64,000 nucleotides of DNA from Streptomyces sulfonofaciens (GCF_014656295.1 NZ_BNCD01000016.1:1-64000), one strand, 5' to 3'. Numbered from the stretch's first letter, positions 52,509-62,586 are shown. Numbers and translations are program-made. The notes: a model not told the origin generated them from the letters alone.

Positions 52509-55154
52509 TCACGGAGCGGCTCGCAGCGTGAGGTCCCTCCGCGTCGTCAGGTCCGCGTACACCTCGGTCCGCTCGGTGAGGGTCGCGTAGCCGGGTGCGG
52601 TGGCACGGATGTCGTGGGCACCGGCTCCCGCGCAGAAGAGCACGTAGAAGCCGTCCCCGACGGCCGGGTCGTCCGGTGTCGCGGTCGTGACGGTGGTCGC
52701 GGCCGCGTCCCGCGGGTCGGACACCGTGGCGCCCACCAGGCCCGTGCGGGTGCCGGCCGCCCTGACCGTGCCGGCGGTCAGCCCGCCGGGAACGGGCAGG
52801 AGGGTGCGCGTGGCGACGTGGACGTCGTCGACCGACCAGTGGTAGCCCCAGTTGGCGACGAAGTGGAAGCGCAGCCGCACGTCCCCCTGGCCTGCGTACC
52901 GGCCGAGCGGCACGTGCACGGTCAGGTGGTCCCGGGTGTCACTGACCTTGGGGGAGGCCCAGACGTTCTCCCAGGTGGCGCCGTCGTCGGTGCTGGCGTC
53001 CACGCTCATCTGCTGGTTGTTGGGGTTGTACCCGTACTCGGTTCTGAAGCTGAGCTCCGCCGACTGCCCGGCCGACAGGTCGTAGGCGGGACTGATCAGT
53101 TGGCTGTCCTGGTGCGGGCCGATCGGGCCGTTGTCGCTCTCGGCGACGGCGAAGCCTCCGCTGCCGCCGGTCAGGTTGCCGCGCTGCAGCGGGTCGTCGA
53201 ACTCCCAGCCGCTGTCGGTGCCCGGGGCGTCGATCACGGTCCAGTCCTGCGGGGCCGCGGTGGTGGAGTCGAACGCCTCGGTGCCGCCGTCGACCTCCAG
53301 CCGGTATCCCGCGGCCGTGGCCGCGTCCGGGTCGGCGGTGAGTGCGAAGTCCTCCTTGACCGGCTTGCCGCCGACCGCCACCGTGTTCTCCTGCCGCACG
53401 TAGCCGGTCAGCTCGCTCGTGACGTCCAGGGTGTAGTCGGCCCCGGTGGGCAGGGACAACTCGTAGGCACCGGTGACCGGGTCGGTGAAGACGGGGGCCT
53501 CGGGGGAGCCGGTCACCGCGATCCTGGCGTAGAGCGGCCAGCCGTGGCCGGAACCGTCCCGCACCTTGCCGTGCACGCGCTCGCGCGGGATGGGGGAGAG
53601 CGTGAAGTCGCGGGTCAGCGACTGGCCGTCCGCGATGCCGAGCGTGACGGGCGCCGTGGTGGTGTAGCCGAAGGCCCTCACGGTGAGGTCCTTGACCGTG
53701 CCCGCGGGCAGGTCCAGCGTGTACGCGCCCTTGTCGTCGGTGGTCGTGAGGTCGAGGCCGGAGCCGACGGTCGCGTGGCCGACCGGCTCGCCCGTGGCGG
53801 CGTCCGTGACCGTGCCGGACAGGGTGCCGTGCGGGCCGCTGCGGAACGCGGCCAGCCCCGCCGGGGTGCCGAGCCCGGTCGGGCCGTCGTAGCCCACCCC
53901 GGCGTTGCACAGGTAGGCGGTGGCACAGGTGCCGTTGGAGCCGGTGGTGACGTCGTTGATGCCGGCGCCGCCGGCCGCGTAGGGGTAGGTGTTGGGCCGG
54001 GTACCGGGGCGAGGCGTGCCCGCGAGCGCGTAGAGCGAGGTGATCAGCGGGGTGGACGCGCTGGTGCCGCCGTAGCGCTGCCAGCCGGTGCCCCCGGAAC
54101 CGAAGGTCGAGTAGACGGCGAGGTTGTCGGCCACGGCGGAGACGTCCGCGACGCTCCGTCCCGAGCAGCCCGCGTCGTGCTGGAAGTCCGGCTTGGCCTG
54201 GTTCTGCGCGCAGCCGGAGCCCGGTGCGTAGGCGTCCCTGGTCCAGACCGTCTCCGACCAGCCGCGGGCGGTGCCCGGGTCGGCGGTGAGCGCGGTGCCG
54301 CCGACGGCGGTCACGTAGGGCAGCGTCGAGGGGAACGAGACCCCGTACCCGTAGTCACCGCTCGCCGCCACCACGGCCACGCCCTGGTGGTCGTAGGAGG
54401 CGCCGTAATCGGCCAGGTCGGTGCCGAGGTCGCCCATTCTGCCGTAGGAGTTCGAGACGTACTTGGCGCCGAGGGCGACCGCCTCGTCCACCCCGGCGGC
54501 CAGGTTCCGCAGGTCGTCGTTGTCCGTCTCCACCAGCAGGATGTGCGCCGCCGGGGCCGCCGCGGAGACCATGTCCGTGTCGAGCGAGATCTCCCCGGCC
54601 CAGGTGTCGCTGGAGCGGGGGTAGGAGACCCCGCCCCGCTGGTCGACCTTCCTGAAGCAGCCGTTGGCGGTGGTGCAGGGCGGCAGGCCGTACTGCTGCC
54701 GGTAGACGGCGAGGTCCGCCTCCGCGTCGGGATTGTCGTAGGCGTCGACGATCGCGATGGTCCGGCCCTCGCCCCCGTCGGCGGGCAGGTTGTAGGCGCT
54801 CTGGATGTCCTGGGGGCCGAATCCGGCGGGAGCGGCCGACTTCATGAGCCCCGTGAGGGTCGGCTGGCCGGTGGCGCGCAGTGCGTAGCACATCGCACGG
54901 TTCTTGCCGGGAGTGCCGCAGACGGGTTCGAGGTGCAGCGGAGCGTCCTGTGCGGACGCCGCCCGCGGTGCCTGCGCGGGCAGTGCCCCCGACGCCGTGC
55001 GGACGGCGGCGGGAGCCGGTGCGGGGAGCGGCGCGGCCTGCACGGCCGGTTCGACGCCCAGCACCATCAGGACGGCGGCACCCAGGGCCACCGAGCCGCG
55101 TCTGAGGAGGCGAGAAGCACGGGGCGTGCTTCTCGCGGAGGGATGTGTCAACAC
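52509..55154 (-). CDS. Secreted S53 (sedolisin-like) protease with carboxypeptidase-regulatory-like domains
   Basis: 881 residues from GTG 55154. Signal peptide (about 12-40, VALGAAVLMVLGVEPAVQA). The S53 catalytic domain (about 75-420) has Glu and Asp in AGEISLDTDMV and Ser in YGGTSASTPLI; the Asp in SGDYGYG resembles the oxyanion region. Then come two carboxypeptidase-regulatory-like modules (SGTVTDAATGEPVGHA, GKVRDGSG), a jelly-roll-like domain and a third regulatory-like module. No separate large propeptide is seen. The TTG reading from 55250 starts in the promoter -35 box and is rejected. Confidence 0.83.
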   Translation of the reverse strand: MLTHPSARSTPRASRLLRRGSVALGAAVLMVLGVEPAVQAAPLPAPAPAAVRTASGALPAQAPRAASAQDAPLHLEPVCGTPGKNRAMCYALRATGQPTLTGLMKSAAPAGFGPQDIQSAYNLPADGGEGRTIAIVDAYDNPDAEADLAVYRQQYGLPPCTTANGCFRKVDQRGGVSYPRSSDTWAGEISLDTDMVSAAAPAAHILLVETDNDDLRNLAAGVDEAVALGAKYVSNSYGRMGDLGTDLADYGASYDHQGVAVVAASGDYGYGVSFPSTLPYVTAVGGTALTADPGTARGWSETVWTRDAYAPGSGCAQNQAKPDFQHDAGCSGRSVADVSAVADNLAVYSTFGSGGTGWQRYGGTSASTPLITSLYALAGTPRPGTRPNTYPYAAGGAGINDVTTGSNGTCATAYLCNAGVGYDGPTGLGTPAGLAAFRSGPHGTLSGTVTDAATGEPVGHATVGSGLDLTTTDDKGAYTLDLPAGTVKDLTVRAFGYTTTAPVTLGIADGQSLTRDFTLSPIPRERVHGKVRDGSGHGWPLYARIAVTGSPEAPVFTDPVTGAYELSLPTGADYTLDVTSELTGYVRQENTVAVGGKPVKEDFALTADPDAATAAGYRLEVDGGTEAFDSTTAAPQDWTVIDAPGTDSGWEFDDPLQRGNLTGGSGGFAVAESDNGPIGPHQDSQLISPAYDLSAGQSAELSFRTEYGYNPNNQQMSVDASTDDGATWENVWASPKVSDTRDHLTVHVPLGRYAGQGDVRLRFHFVANWGYHWSVDDVHVATRTLLPVPGGLTAGTVRAAGTRTGLVGATVSDPRDAAATTVTTATPDDPAVGDGFYVLFCAGAGAHDIRATAPGYATLTERTEVYADLTTRRDLTLRAAP

Positions 55155-55219
55155 CTTGACCAATCGATACGGGCCCCGGGAAGGGGCCGCAATCAGGGAT
55201 TCGTGAATCCACGGGCGAT

Positions 55220-55250
55220 CAATTACCCGACATGAAATGAGACGTGTCAA
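55220..55250 (-). promoter_or_regulatory. Promoter of the S53 protease gene
   Basis: Reading leftward, TTGACA (55250-55245), 19 bases, TAATTG (55225-55220). Transcription would start near 55213, about 60 bases before the GTG. Confidence 0.5.
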
Positions 55251-55722
55251 TACTGTGATTGTTTCGAAGCGGTGTCGTGAAATCCCAAAGAGTTCCTGAT
55301 CAAGACATAACGATCCAAACCGCCGTACTTATGTCTGTTTCCGTGCAGGTGGGCGTGGTGGGGAGGCGTTTGCCGGTGTCCCGTTCTCGCGAATTCGCGC
55401 GTACCTTGCGCATATGCGGGACGCTGTCGTACTTGTGTGGTCGAATTTCGCTCCGCTCGAATTCCAAATTCTCTGCCGGACCCATTTCAGGACTCCGTGG
55501 GAAAACCTGTGCGTCGTTTTTCGCAGGCGATGTCGTCCGTTCCGCTGCGGCTTTTCACGCGGCGGTCGTACCGGTGGTGGCGGCGGTGTGCCCGACCTGC
55601 TGTTCCGCCCCGCGGGCAGCGACGACCCGTTCCGGGACAGCGCTCTCGTTACGCTGGGAGACGGGAGCGGCGGTCGCCGGGGGGCCTGCCGGGAGCGAGA
55701 GGAAGCCACGAAGGGCAACGGC
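55251..55722. other. AT-rich divergent region before the SpoIIE gene
   Basis: 470 bases, with 55251-55520 clearly less GC-rich than its surroundings. Open frames reach back to 55414 in the SpoIIE frame but look non-coding. No RNA recognised. Confidence 0.45.
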
Positions 55723-57876
55723 ATGGCGTGCAAGCTCGGGTCCGCCACCGGCACGGGGCGGGTCGCCTCCGGCTTCGCACACAGCGCACCTGGTGTCCCC
55801 GCGCCCGCCCTCGCCCTGATCGACTCCGACGGGACGGTGCTGGAGTGGGGTGACGGCGCACGGCTGCTGCTCGGTCACCGTGCGCAGGACGTCGTCGGCC
55901 GCTCCGTGCGGCGGATCCTGGCGCACCCGGCCGACCTGGCGCCGCGGTCCGCGCCGCTGCGGCCGTCGGCGACCGGGGCCGCGCCTGCCGGATCCTCGCC
56001 CCTCGCGTCCCCCGGGCGCCGGGACCGTCGGCAGTACGCGAGCACGGTGGTGGCGGTCAGGCACCGCGACGGCAGGGTCCTGCGCCTGAACGTGGACGTC
56101 GTCCCGCTGACCCGTGCGGGCGACGAGCGGTGCTGGTTCGTCGCCGCCACGGGGCTGCCGGACGGTGCCGGGCCGGGCGGGGGTCAGGCGGCGCTCCTCG
56201 ACAGGTCGGCGCTGGCGGTGGCGGTGTGGGACACCCGGCTGCGCCTGGTGTGGGCGAACCGGGCCGCCAAAGAAGCGGTCGGACTGCCCGGCTCGGGCGG
56301 GTCCGTACCGCCCACGCGCCGGATCCTGCGGGGTTTCGACCGGACCACCACCGAACCGGTGATGCGGGATGTGCTGGACTCCGGGGAGGCGATCGTCGAC
56401 CACCTGGTGCGCTGGGTGTCGCCCGAGGACGGCCGGGAGGCCGTCTTCTCGTCCTGCCTGTTCCCCCTCGCCCGGCGGGAGGGCGGCCCGCTGGGCGTCT
56501 GCACGGTCTCGCTGGACATCACCCGGACCTGGGAACGCGAGCGACTGGCGCTGCTTGGCCGGGCGGCCCAGCGCATCGGCACCACCCTCGACGTGACGAC
56601 GACGGCACAGGAACTCGCCGACACGGCCGTCCCCGCCCTCGCCGACTACGCCACGGTGGACCTCGCGGAGGCGGTGCCCCTGGGCCAGGAGCCGCTGGAG
56701 CGGATGGCCGCGGGGGAGGCCGGCATCCCCGTCTTCCGCCGCGCCGGCATGACGTCCGTCCACGAAGGCGTGCCCGAGGCCGCTTTCCAGGTCGGCGACG
56801 TGGTGTACGTGCCGCCCGGCTCGCCCTTCCTGACCGTCCTGGGCGGGACCCGGTCCTATCTGGAGCCCGTGATGGAGACCGGCCCGGGTACGTGGCTGGA
56901 CCGCGACGCCACCCGCCGGCGGCTCATCCAGGAGACGGGCATGCACTCGCTGATGATGGTCCCGCTGAGGGCGCGCGGCACCATCCTCGGCATCGCCGTG
57001 TTCGCCCGTACCGAGAACGCGGTGCCCTTCTCGCGGGACGACCTGCTGCTGGCCGAGGAACTCGCCGTGCAGGCGTCGCTCAGTCTGGACAACGCCCGCC
57101 GCTACACCCGCGAGCGCACCGCCGCGCTCGCCCTGCAGCGCAGCCTGCTGCCCGGCGAGCTGTCGGGCGGCGGCGCGGTGGACCTGGCCACCCGCTACCT
57201 GCCCACGGACCGGCACGAGGGCGTCGGCGGGGACTGGGTGGACGCCATCCCCCTGCCCGGCGCCCGGGTCGCGCTGGTCATCGGCGATGTCGTCGGACAC
57301 GGCATCCATGCCGCCGCCACCATGGGACGCCTGCGTACGGCGGTCCACACGCTCGCCGCCCTGGACCAGCCCCCCGCGGAACTGCTCGCCCACCTCGACG
57401 AGGTCACCGCCTCCCTCGCGCAGTCCGGCACGTGGTCCACGGGCTCGCCGCCGATCGTCGGCGCAAGCTGCCTCTACGCCGTGTACGACCCGGTCGGCGG
57501 CGTGTGCACCCTGGCGCGCGCGGGCCATCCGCCGCCGCTGCTGGTGGCTCCCGACGGCCGGGTCGCCATGCCCGCCACTCCGGTGGGCCCGCCCATCGGC
57601 ACGGGCATCGGCGGCTACGAGTGCGTCGACCTGGAACTGCCCGAGGGAACGCTGATCGTCCTGTACACCGACGGTCTGATCGAGGCCCGGCACATCGACA
57701 TCGACGTCGGACTCGACCGCCTCGCCGGCGCGCTGCGCAACCCGCCGGCCGCCTTGGACGAGCTGTGCACGCGCGTCGTCACCCGCATGAGGGCGCAGGC
57801 TCCGCAGGAGGACGACGTCGCCCTCCTCGTGGCCCGGACGCGCGCGGGGCGGCAGGGCGGGAAGCCGTTCGGGTGA
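55723..57876 (+). CDS. PAS-GAF-SpoIIE (PP2C-type) serine phosphatase
   Basis: 717 residues. PAS-like domains at about 20-140 (PALALIDSDGTVLEWGDGAR) and 155-275 (LAVAVWDTRLRLVWANRAAK). A GAF domain follows at about 285-460 (AQRIGTTLDVTTTAQELADT...LLLAEELAVQASLSLDNAR). The SpoIIE phosphatase is at about 470-705, with metal-binding Asp in GGDWVDAIPL, GDVVGHG, and EDDVALLVAR at the end. Such proteins dephosphorylate anti-sigma antagonists in stress signalling. ATG at 55723 is the best start at the end of the disordered reading. Confidence 0.88.
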   Translation: MACKLGSATGTGRVASGFAHSAPGVPAPALALIDSDGTVLEWGDGARLLLGHRAQDVVGRSVRRILAHPADLAPRSAPLRPSATGAAPAGSSPLASPGRRDRRQYASTVVAVRHRDGRVLRLNVDVVPLTRAGDERCWFVAATGLPDGAGPGGGQAALLDRSALAVAVWDTRLRLVWANRAAKEAVGLPGSGGSVPPTRRILRGFDRTTTEPVMRDVLDSGEAIVDHLVRWVSPEDGREAVFSSCLFPLARREGGPLGVCTVSLDITRTWERERLALLGRAAQRIGTTLDVTTTAQELADTAVPALADYATVDLAEAVPLGQEPLERMAAGEAGIPVFRRAGMTSVHEGVPEAAFQVGDVVYVPPGSPFLTVLGGTRSYLEPVMETGPGTWLDRDATRRRLIQETGMHSLMMVPLRARGTILGIAVFARTENAVPFSRDDLLLAEELAVQASLSLDNARRYTRERTAALALQRSLLPGELSGGGAVDLATRYLPTDRHEGVGGDWVDAIPLPGARVALVIGDVVGHGIHAAATMGRLRTAVHTLAALDQPPAELLAHLDEVTASLAQSGTWSTGSPPIVGASCLYAVYDPVGGVCTLARAGHPPPLLVAPDGRVAMPATPVGPPIGTGIGGYECVDLELPEGTLIVLYTDGLIEARHIDIDVGLDRLAGALRNPPAALDELCTRVVTRMRAQAPQEDDVALLVARTRAGRQGGKPFG

Positions 57877-58008
57877 GTTCCCGCACCTCCTTGCGGGACG
57901 AGGCGGGGCGCCGTACGGCGAGGCTCCGCTACGGCGAGGCCCCGTAGCGCCGGGCCCGGCGGCACCCGGCGCGGGCCCGCGCGGCCCCTCGACCGGCCCG
58001 CGGGCCGC

Positions 58009-58284
58009 TCAACCGGCCGGCGGGCCGCCCGCCCGGGCCCTCACATCGGCCTCCACCTCGTGCCGCGCGCGCCGCTGCTCCTTCGCGAACTCCGCGACCG
58101 CGGCCTGCACCTCGCGCTCCAGGTCCCGCCACGCCCGCAACGCGGTCTCGTACGTCTCGGTCTGCTGGTCCGTCCAGCCCTCGCCCGCGGGGGGCCCGTA
58201 CCTGTCCCGCAGCGCCTGGAACTTCGCCTGCGCCTCGTTCGCCACCTGCTGTTTCTCCACCAGCTCACCGAAGGTATGCGCCAC
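58009..58284 (-). CDS. Small helical protein of unknown function
   Basis: 91 residues, starting AHTFGELVEKQQVANEAQAK. Highly charged and helical throughout, probably a short coiled coil (YETALRAWRDLEREVQAAVA). Similar small proteins are common in Streptomyces. GTG at 58284 lies 8 bases after TAAGAT in the reading direction, so the transcript is probably leaderless. Confidence 0.7.
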   Translation of the reverse strand: MAHTFGELVEKQQVANEAQAKFQALRDRYGPPAGEGWTDQQTETYETALRAWRDLEREVQAAVAEFAKEQRRARHEVEADVRARAGGPPAG

Positions 58285-58703
58285 GGTTGTGGATCTTAGG
58301 GCGGGTGGGCAGGAGCCCGGGGGCGACTCGCGGAACGGTCCGCGGGCGGTCGTGCCCCTCCTCGCCCGCGGGCCGCAGGGACCTGGGGCAGGGGGCCCAG
58401 GGCCCGCTCGCCGTCCAGCCGGTGTCGGCGGCGGCGGGCGCAGCGGAGTCGGCGGGTCCAGCGGTGCCCGCGGGCTCGACGGACAGGTCGTTGTGGCGCG
58501 GCGACTGGTCGCAGGGGGCCGGACCCGGCGGATGCCTGGTTCCCGGGGTCCAGCGAGAGGGTCGCAAGTTCGATATGCCGTACGCGGGTCGTGCATTCGA
58601 ACATGACGGTAGGACCGGTGCCGGGTGCCGTCAACGCCCACCGCGGAAGTCGGCGTCCACCCCCGCGGAAGTCGGCGGTATCCCGATCGGGCAGGACGGC
58701 GGC
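58285..58703. other. Gap between small helical protein and monooxygenase operon end
   Basis: 419 bases, no gene recognised. A CCGCGGAAGTCGGCG unit occurs twice at about 58640-58678. The right end overlaps the end of the monooxygenase transcript. Confidence 0.45.
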
Positions 58704-60248
58704 CTACCGCTGCCGGGTCCTCGTGCCTTCGGCCGCCCGGTCCGCCGGGTCCTGGCCGCCGTCCGTGCGCCGGGTGAACCGCATGGTGCCGTCGTCGATA
58801 CGGCCGTGCCGCAGGGTCAGCACGTCGTGCGCGTAGTTCATGCCGAGCCGCCACGGGGCCCGGGAGCCGGCGCGGGGGAACGCGCCGACGGAGCGGAGCA
58901 CGTACCCGGCCCGGAAGTCGAGCAGCGGCCGCTCGGTGACGGAGGGGTCGTCGTTGACGGGTACGCACTGGTCGTAACCGTGGGCGTCGAGGTGCCGCAG
59001 CAGCCGGACGACGTACTCGCCGACGAGGTCGGCCTTGAGGGTCCAGGAGGCGTTGGTGTACCCGATGGTGAAGGCGAAGTTGGGCACGCCGCCGAGCATC
59101 AGGCCCTTGTAGGCCATGGTGCCCGGCAGGTCGACGTCCCGGCCGTCGACGCTCAGCCGCAGCCCGCCGAACGCCAGCAGGCGCAGCCCGGTGGCCGTGA
59201 CGACCAGGTCCGCGGCAAGCTCGGTGCCCGATGCCAGGCGCAGCCCGGTCGCGGTGAACTCCGAGATCCGGTCGGTGACCACGGACGCGCGCCCCCGCCG
59301 GATGGCGGTGAAGAGGTCTCCGTCGGGCGCGAGGCACAGCCGCTGGTCCCAGGGCTCGTAGCGCGGGTTGAAGTGGGTGTCGATGTCGTAGCCGGGCGGT
59401 AGCCGGCGGGCCGTGGCCTTGCGGATCATCGACCGCACCAGGTGCGGGCGGCGCCGGCTGAGCCGGTACACCAGCGTGCCCACCGCGATGTTCTTCCACC
59501 GGGTGACCGCGTACGCGCGGCGCGGGCCGAGCAGCCGCCGCAGCCGGCGCGCCAGCGGGTCCCGGGCCGGGGAGGCCAGCACATAGGTGGGCGAGCGCTG
59601 GAGCATCGTCACGTGCGCGGCCCGGTCGGCCAGCGCGGGAACGAGGGTGACGGCCGTCGCGCCGCTGCCGATGACCACGACCTTCCTGCCCGTGTGGTCC
59701 ACGTCCTTGGGCCACCGCTGGGGGTGGACGAGCGTTCCGGTGAAGCGCTCGACGCCCGGGAAGGGCGGTTCGTGGCCGGCGTCGTAGTGGTAGTAGCCCG
59801 TGCAGACGTACAGGAAGCGCGCGGTCAGCAGGACCGTTCGGCCGCCCCGCACCGCCGCCTTAACCGTCCAGCGCGCGTCCTTCGTGGACCAGGCGGCGCG
59901 CTCGGCCCGGTGGCCGAAGCGGATGTGCCGGTCGATGCCCGCCTCCGCGGCGGTGTCGCGGATGTACTGAAGGATCGAGGAGCCGTCCGCGATGGCGTCG
60001 GGACGCGTCCACGGCCGGAACCGGTAGCCGAGGGTGTGCATGTCCGAGTCGGACCGCACGCCGGGGTAGCGGAACAGGTCCCAGGTGCCGCCGACGGCCT
60101 CCCGCGCCTCCAGGATCGTGTAGGTGCGGTGCGGGAAGGCGGTCTGGATGTGGTGCGCGGCACCGATGCCGGACAGCCCGGCCCCGATGATCAGCACGTC
60201 GACGTCCGTGGTGGGCCCGGCGGGTACGGTCGCGTCGGCGCCGCTCAT
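58704..60248 (-). CDS. Flavin-containing (Baeyer-Villiger-type) monooxygenase, EtaA/MymA-like
   Basis: 514 residues. FAD-binding VLIIGAGLSGIGAAHHIQ, Baeyer-Villiger fingerprint FxGxxxHxxxW (FTGTLVHPQRW) and NADPH-binding VVIGSGATAVTLVPAL. The sequence around GGTWDLFRYPGVRSDSDMHT resembles mycobacterial MymA/EtaA. It would insert oxygen into a ketone or oxidise S/N. The last of three coupled genes: its ATG overlaps the SDR stop by 4 bases. Confidence 0.86.
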   Translation of the reverse strand: MSGADATVPAGPTTDVDVLIIGAGLSGIGAAHHIQTAFPHRTYTILEAREAVGGTWDLFRYPGVRSDSDMHTLGYRFRPWTRPDAIADGSSILQYIRDTAAEAGIDRHIRFGHRAERAAWSTKDARWTVKAAVRGGRTVLLTARFLYVCTGYYHYDAGHEPPFPGVERFTGTLVHPQRWPKDVDHTGRKVVVIGSGATAVTLVPALADRAAHVTMLQRSPTYVLASPARDPLARRLRRLLGPRRAYAVTRWKNIAVGTLVYRLSRRRPHLVRSMIRKATARRLPPGYDIDTHFNPRYEPWDQRLCLAPDGDLFTAIRRGRASVVTDRISEFTATGLRLASGTELAADLVVTATGLRLLAFGGLRLSVDGRDVDLPGTMAYKGLMLGGVPNFAFTIGYTNASWTLKADLVGEYVVRLLRHLDAHGYDQCVPVNDDPSVTERPLLDFRAGYVLRSVGAFPRAGSRAPWRLGMNYAHDVLTLRHGRIDDGTMRFTRRTDGGQDPADRAAEGTRTRQR

Positions 60249-61120
60249 GCGGACTCCTTCGGTCGGGCGCGCAGGGAGGCGATGCGCGCGAGCACGCTGT
60301 GGTAATGGGTGGGGGCGAGGCGCGCGAGGAGGTCGAACAGGTACGCGTCCGGCCCGACGAGGATACGGGCCTTCCCGCGTTCGACGCCGTGGAGGATGAT
60401 CTCGGCAGCCCGGTCGGGCGAGGTCATCGCGGCGGCTTCGAACTCCGCCGCCAACTGCTCCTTCGTCCGCCCCCGGCCCTGCGGGTCGGTGTGCATGCGC
60501 CCGTTGCGGGCGATGCCGGTGGCGACGCCGCCCGGGTGCACGGTGACGGCCCGCACGCCGGAGCCGCGCAGCTCCTGGCGCAGTGCGTCGGTGAAGCCGC
60601 GGACGGCGAACTTCGAGGCGCAGTACGCGCTCTGGTAGGGCATGCCGAGCAGCCCGAACACGCTGGAGGTGTTCACCACGACGCCCTCGTCCTGCGCCAC
60701 GAGGATCGGCAGGAACGCCCTGGTGCCGTTGACCACCCCGCCGAAGTTGATGGCGTGCAGCCAGTCGTCGTCCTCGGGCACCGCATCCAGCACGGTCGAG
60801 GTCACCGCGACACCGGCGTTGTTGAACACCGCGGCCAGCGGGCCCGGCAGCCAGGCGCGCACATCGGCGGCGAAGCGCAGCACGTCCTGCGCGTCGCGGA
60901 CGTCGAGGACGCGCGCGAGCACCGGGGCCGGCAGCGACGCCGCGGTCCTGCGCAGCCCGTCCTCGTCCAGGTCCGCCAGCGCGACCGGCGAGCCGAGCCG
61001 CGCGAGCCGCACGGCGAGGGCGCGGCCGATGCCGGACGCCGCACCGGTGATCACCACCGGCCGTCCGCCGAGCACGGCGCGCCGCGTCCTGGTGCGGGGC
61101 ACCCGCCCCCGCCCGGTCAT
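60245..61120 (-). CDS. SDR-family dehydrogenase
   Basis: 291 residues. VVITGAASGIGRALAVRLAR, cofactor Asp after strand 2 (LADLDED, so NAD probably), NNAGVAV, Ser in VVNTSSVFG and YCASK. The C-terminal extension (ILHGVERGKARILVGPDAYL) is typical of the SadH/Rv3085-like group found with MymA. Overlaps both neighbours by ATGA, so P450, SDR and monooxygenase are made together. It could oxidise the alcohol formed by the P450 to the ketone used by the monooxygenase. Confidence 0.86.
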   Translation of the reverse strand: MTGRGRVPRTRTRRAVLGGRPVVITGAASGIGRALAVRLARLGSPVALADLDEDGLRRTAASLPAPVLARVLDVRDAQDVLRFAADVRAWLPGPLAAVFNNAGVAVTSTVLDAVPEDDDWLHAINFGGVVNGTRAFLPILVAQDEGVVVNTSSVFGLLGMPYQSAYCASKFAVRGFTDALRQELRGSGVRAVTVHPGGVATGIARNGRMHTDPQGRGRTKEQLAAEFEAAAMTSPDRAAEIILHGVERGKARILVGPDAYLFDLLARLAPTHYHSVLARIASLRARPKESA

Positions 61121-62490
61121 GCGCGTGCCCCGGGGACCCGGGCGGGAGCCCCGGGGGCGGTGGTGCGCCCGGGGGACGGTGCGGCGCTCGCCGTCCGGCG
61201 GCGGACGACCGCCCGGCCGCCCCTGGCCGGAGCGCCGGCCACGCCGCGCGAGTGCCACCGCTCGGCGCGCTCGCCGGTGGGTTCCAGGACGAAGTCGCGC
61301 AGCAGGGTGCGCAGGACGACGTTCATCTCCATGGTGGCGAAGGCCGCTCCGAGGCAGCGCCGGCCACCGCCGCCGAACGGGATCCACTGGTACAGGTCCG
61401 GTTTGGTGCCGAGGAAGCGGTACGGGTCGAACGTCCGCGCCTCGGGGAAGACCGAGTCGTCGTCGTGGACCAGGGCGATGCTGACCAGCACCGCGTACCC
61501 CCTGGGCAGCGTCCACCGGCCGAGTCGGACGGAGTCCGCCCTCACCTGGCGGCCCACCATGTCGATGACCGGGCGGGTGCGCTGCACCTCCAGCAGGGCC
61601 GCCTCGCGCAGCGCACTGCCGCCGGCGTCCGCCTCCGCCACCAGCTCGCGCAGGACGGCCGGGTGGCGGCGCAGCCGCTCGACGGTCCAGGCCAGCGTGG
61701 TCGCCGTGGTCTCGTGCCCGGCGGCGAGCAGGGTGATCAACTGGTCGGCGATGTCGCTGCGGCTCATCGCCGTGCCGTCCTCGTGGCGGCTCTGCAGCAG
61801 CAGCGCGAGTATGTCGTCGCGCCGGTCGAGTCCGCCCTCCCGCTCCGCCCTGGCCATGAGCCGTTCGACGACCGCGTCGTAGGAGCGGCGCATGGCCCTG
61901 AACCGGTGCCACGGGTTCCACCGGCCCCAGCCGTCCTGCGGCACGGGGACCACGGCGAGCCTGGAGCCCAGCTCGACCATGGCCGGGAGCAGCTCCCGCA
62001 GTTCGGCGAACTCCGCGCCCTCGGCGCCGAACACCGCCCGCAGGATGGCGTTCAGGGTGATGCGCATCATCGACGGCAGCGTGGCGAAGGCCCTGCCCTG
62101 CGGCCAGCCGGCGAACTCGCGCTCCGCCTCCTCCTCGATGATCCGCTCGTAGGCGGCGAGCCGGCGGCCGTGGAAGGGCGGGACGAGGAGCTTGCGCCGC
62201 CTGCGGTGGTCCTCGCCCGAGAGTGCGAACAGCGAGCCGGGGCCGAGCACGCGGCCGAGGTTGCGTTCGAGGTTGTCGAAGTCCTCGGTGCCGGACTGGA
62301 ACAGTTGCCTGACCTCGGCCGGATCGCTGATGACCACGGCGCGGCCGAAGATCGGCACGTCGACGGTGAACGCGTCGCCGTAGCGGTCGCGCAGCCGCCG
62401 CATACCGCGGTGCGGCAGGGCCAGCGCATAGCCGCCCTGCACCCAGCGCGGGGCGGACGGACCCGGAGGGAGCGTCACGGTCGTGGCCAT
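61117..62490 (-). CDS. Cytochrome P450
   Basis: 457 residues. I-helix oxygen-binding AGHETT at 257-262, ExxR at Glu301-Arg304, PERF-like FDPYRFLG, and heme loop FGGGGRRCLG with Cys379. The C-terminal 50 residues are a Pro/Arg/Ala-rich extension that is unusual. First gene of the operon; ATG at 62490 follows GGGAAGG. It should hydroxylate a lipid- or terpene-like substrate. Under probable control of the divergent TetR. Confidence 0.9.
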   Translation of the reverse strand: MATTVTLPPGPSAPRWVQGGYALALPHRGMRRLRDRYGDAFTVDVPIFGRAVVISDPAEVRQLFQSGTEDFDNLERNLGRVLGPGSLFALSGEDHRRRRKLLVPPFHGRRLAAYERIIEEEAEREFAGWPQGRAFATLPSMMRITLNAILRAVFGAEGAEFAELRELLPAMVELGSRLAVVPVPQDGWGRWNPWHRFRAMRRSYDAVVERLMARAEREGGLDRRDDILALLLQSRHEDGTAMSRSDIADQLITLLAAGHETTATTLAWTVERLRRHPAVLRELVAEADAGGSALREAALLEVQRTRPVIDMVGRQVRADSVRLGRWTLPRGYAVLVSIALVHDDDSVFPEARTFDPYRFLGTKPDLYQWIPFGGGGRRCLGAAFATMEMNVVLRTLLRDFVLEPTGERAERWHSRGVAGAPARGGRAVVRRRTASAAPSPGRTTAPGAPARVPGARA

Positions 62491-62513
62491 GGGGGGAACA
62501 CCTTCCCGACAGT

Positions 62514-62529
62514 GGTACGTGAGCGTACC
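62514..62529. promoter_or_regulatory. TetR operator half 1
   Basis: Perfect dyad GGTACG-TGAG-CGTACC, extendable by one base pair (T...A), between the divergent P450 and TetR genes. Confidence 0.7.
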
Positions 62530-62537
62530 AGTCGTAC

Positions 62538-62553
62538 GGTACGCCGACGTACC
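62538..62553. promoter_or_regulatory. TetR operator half 2
   Basis: Perfect dyad GGTACG-CCGA-CGTACC, identical arms to the first, centres 24 bases apart. Two TetR dimers could bind side by side. Confidence 0.7.
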
Positions 62554-62586
62554 ATCACGTCAAGGCCCCGGCGGAGGCGGTGTAGC

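Noticed and set aside
52226..52531. Small repeat protein with DRPFR pentapeptides
   Set aside because: No ribosome site, and the frame loses protein-like composition after the repeats; kept only as a repeat.
55414..55722. N-terminal extension of the SpoIIE phosphatase
   Set aside because: The extension is low in coding character, rich in Arg/Cys and lacks a start with a ribosome site.
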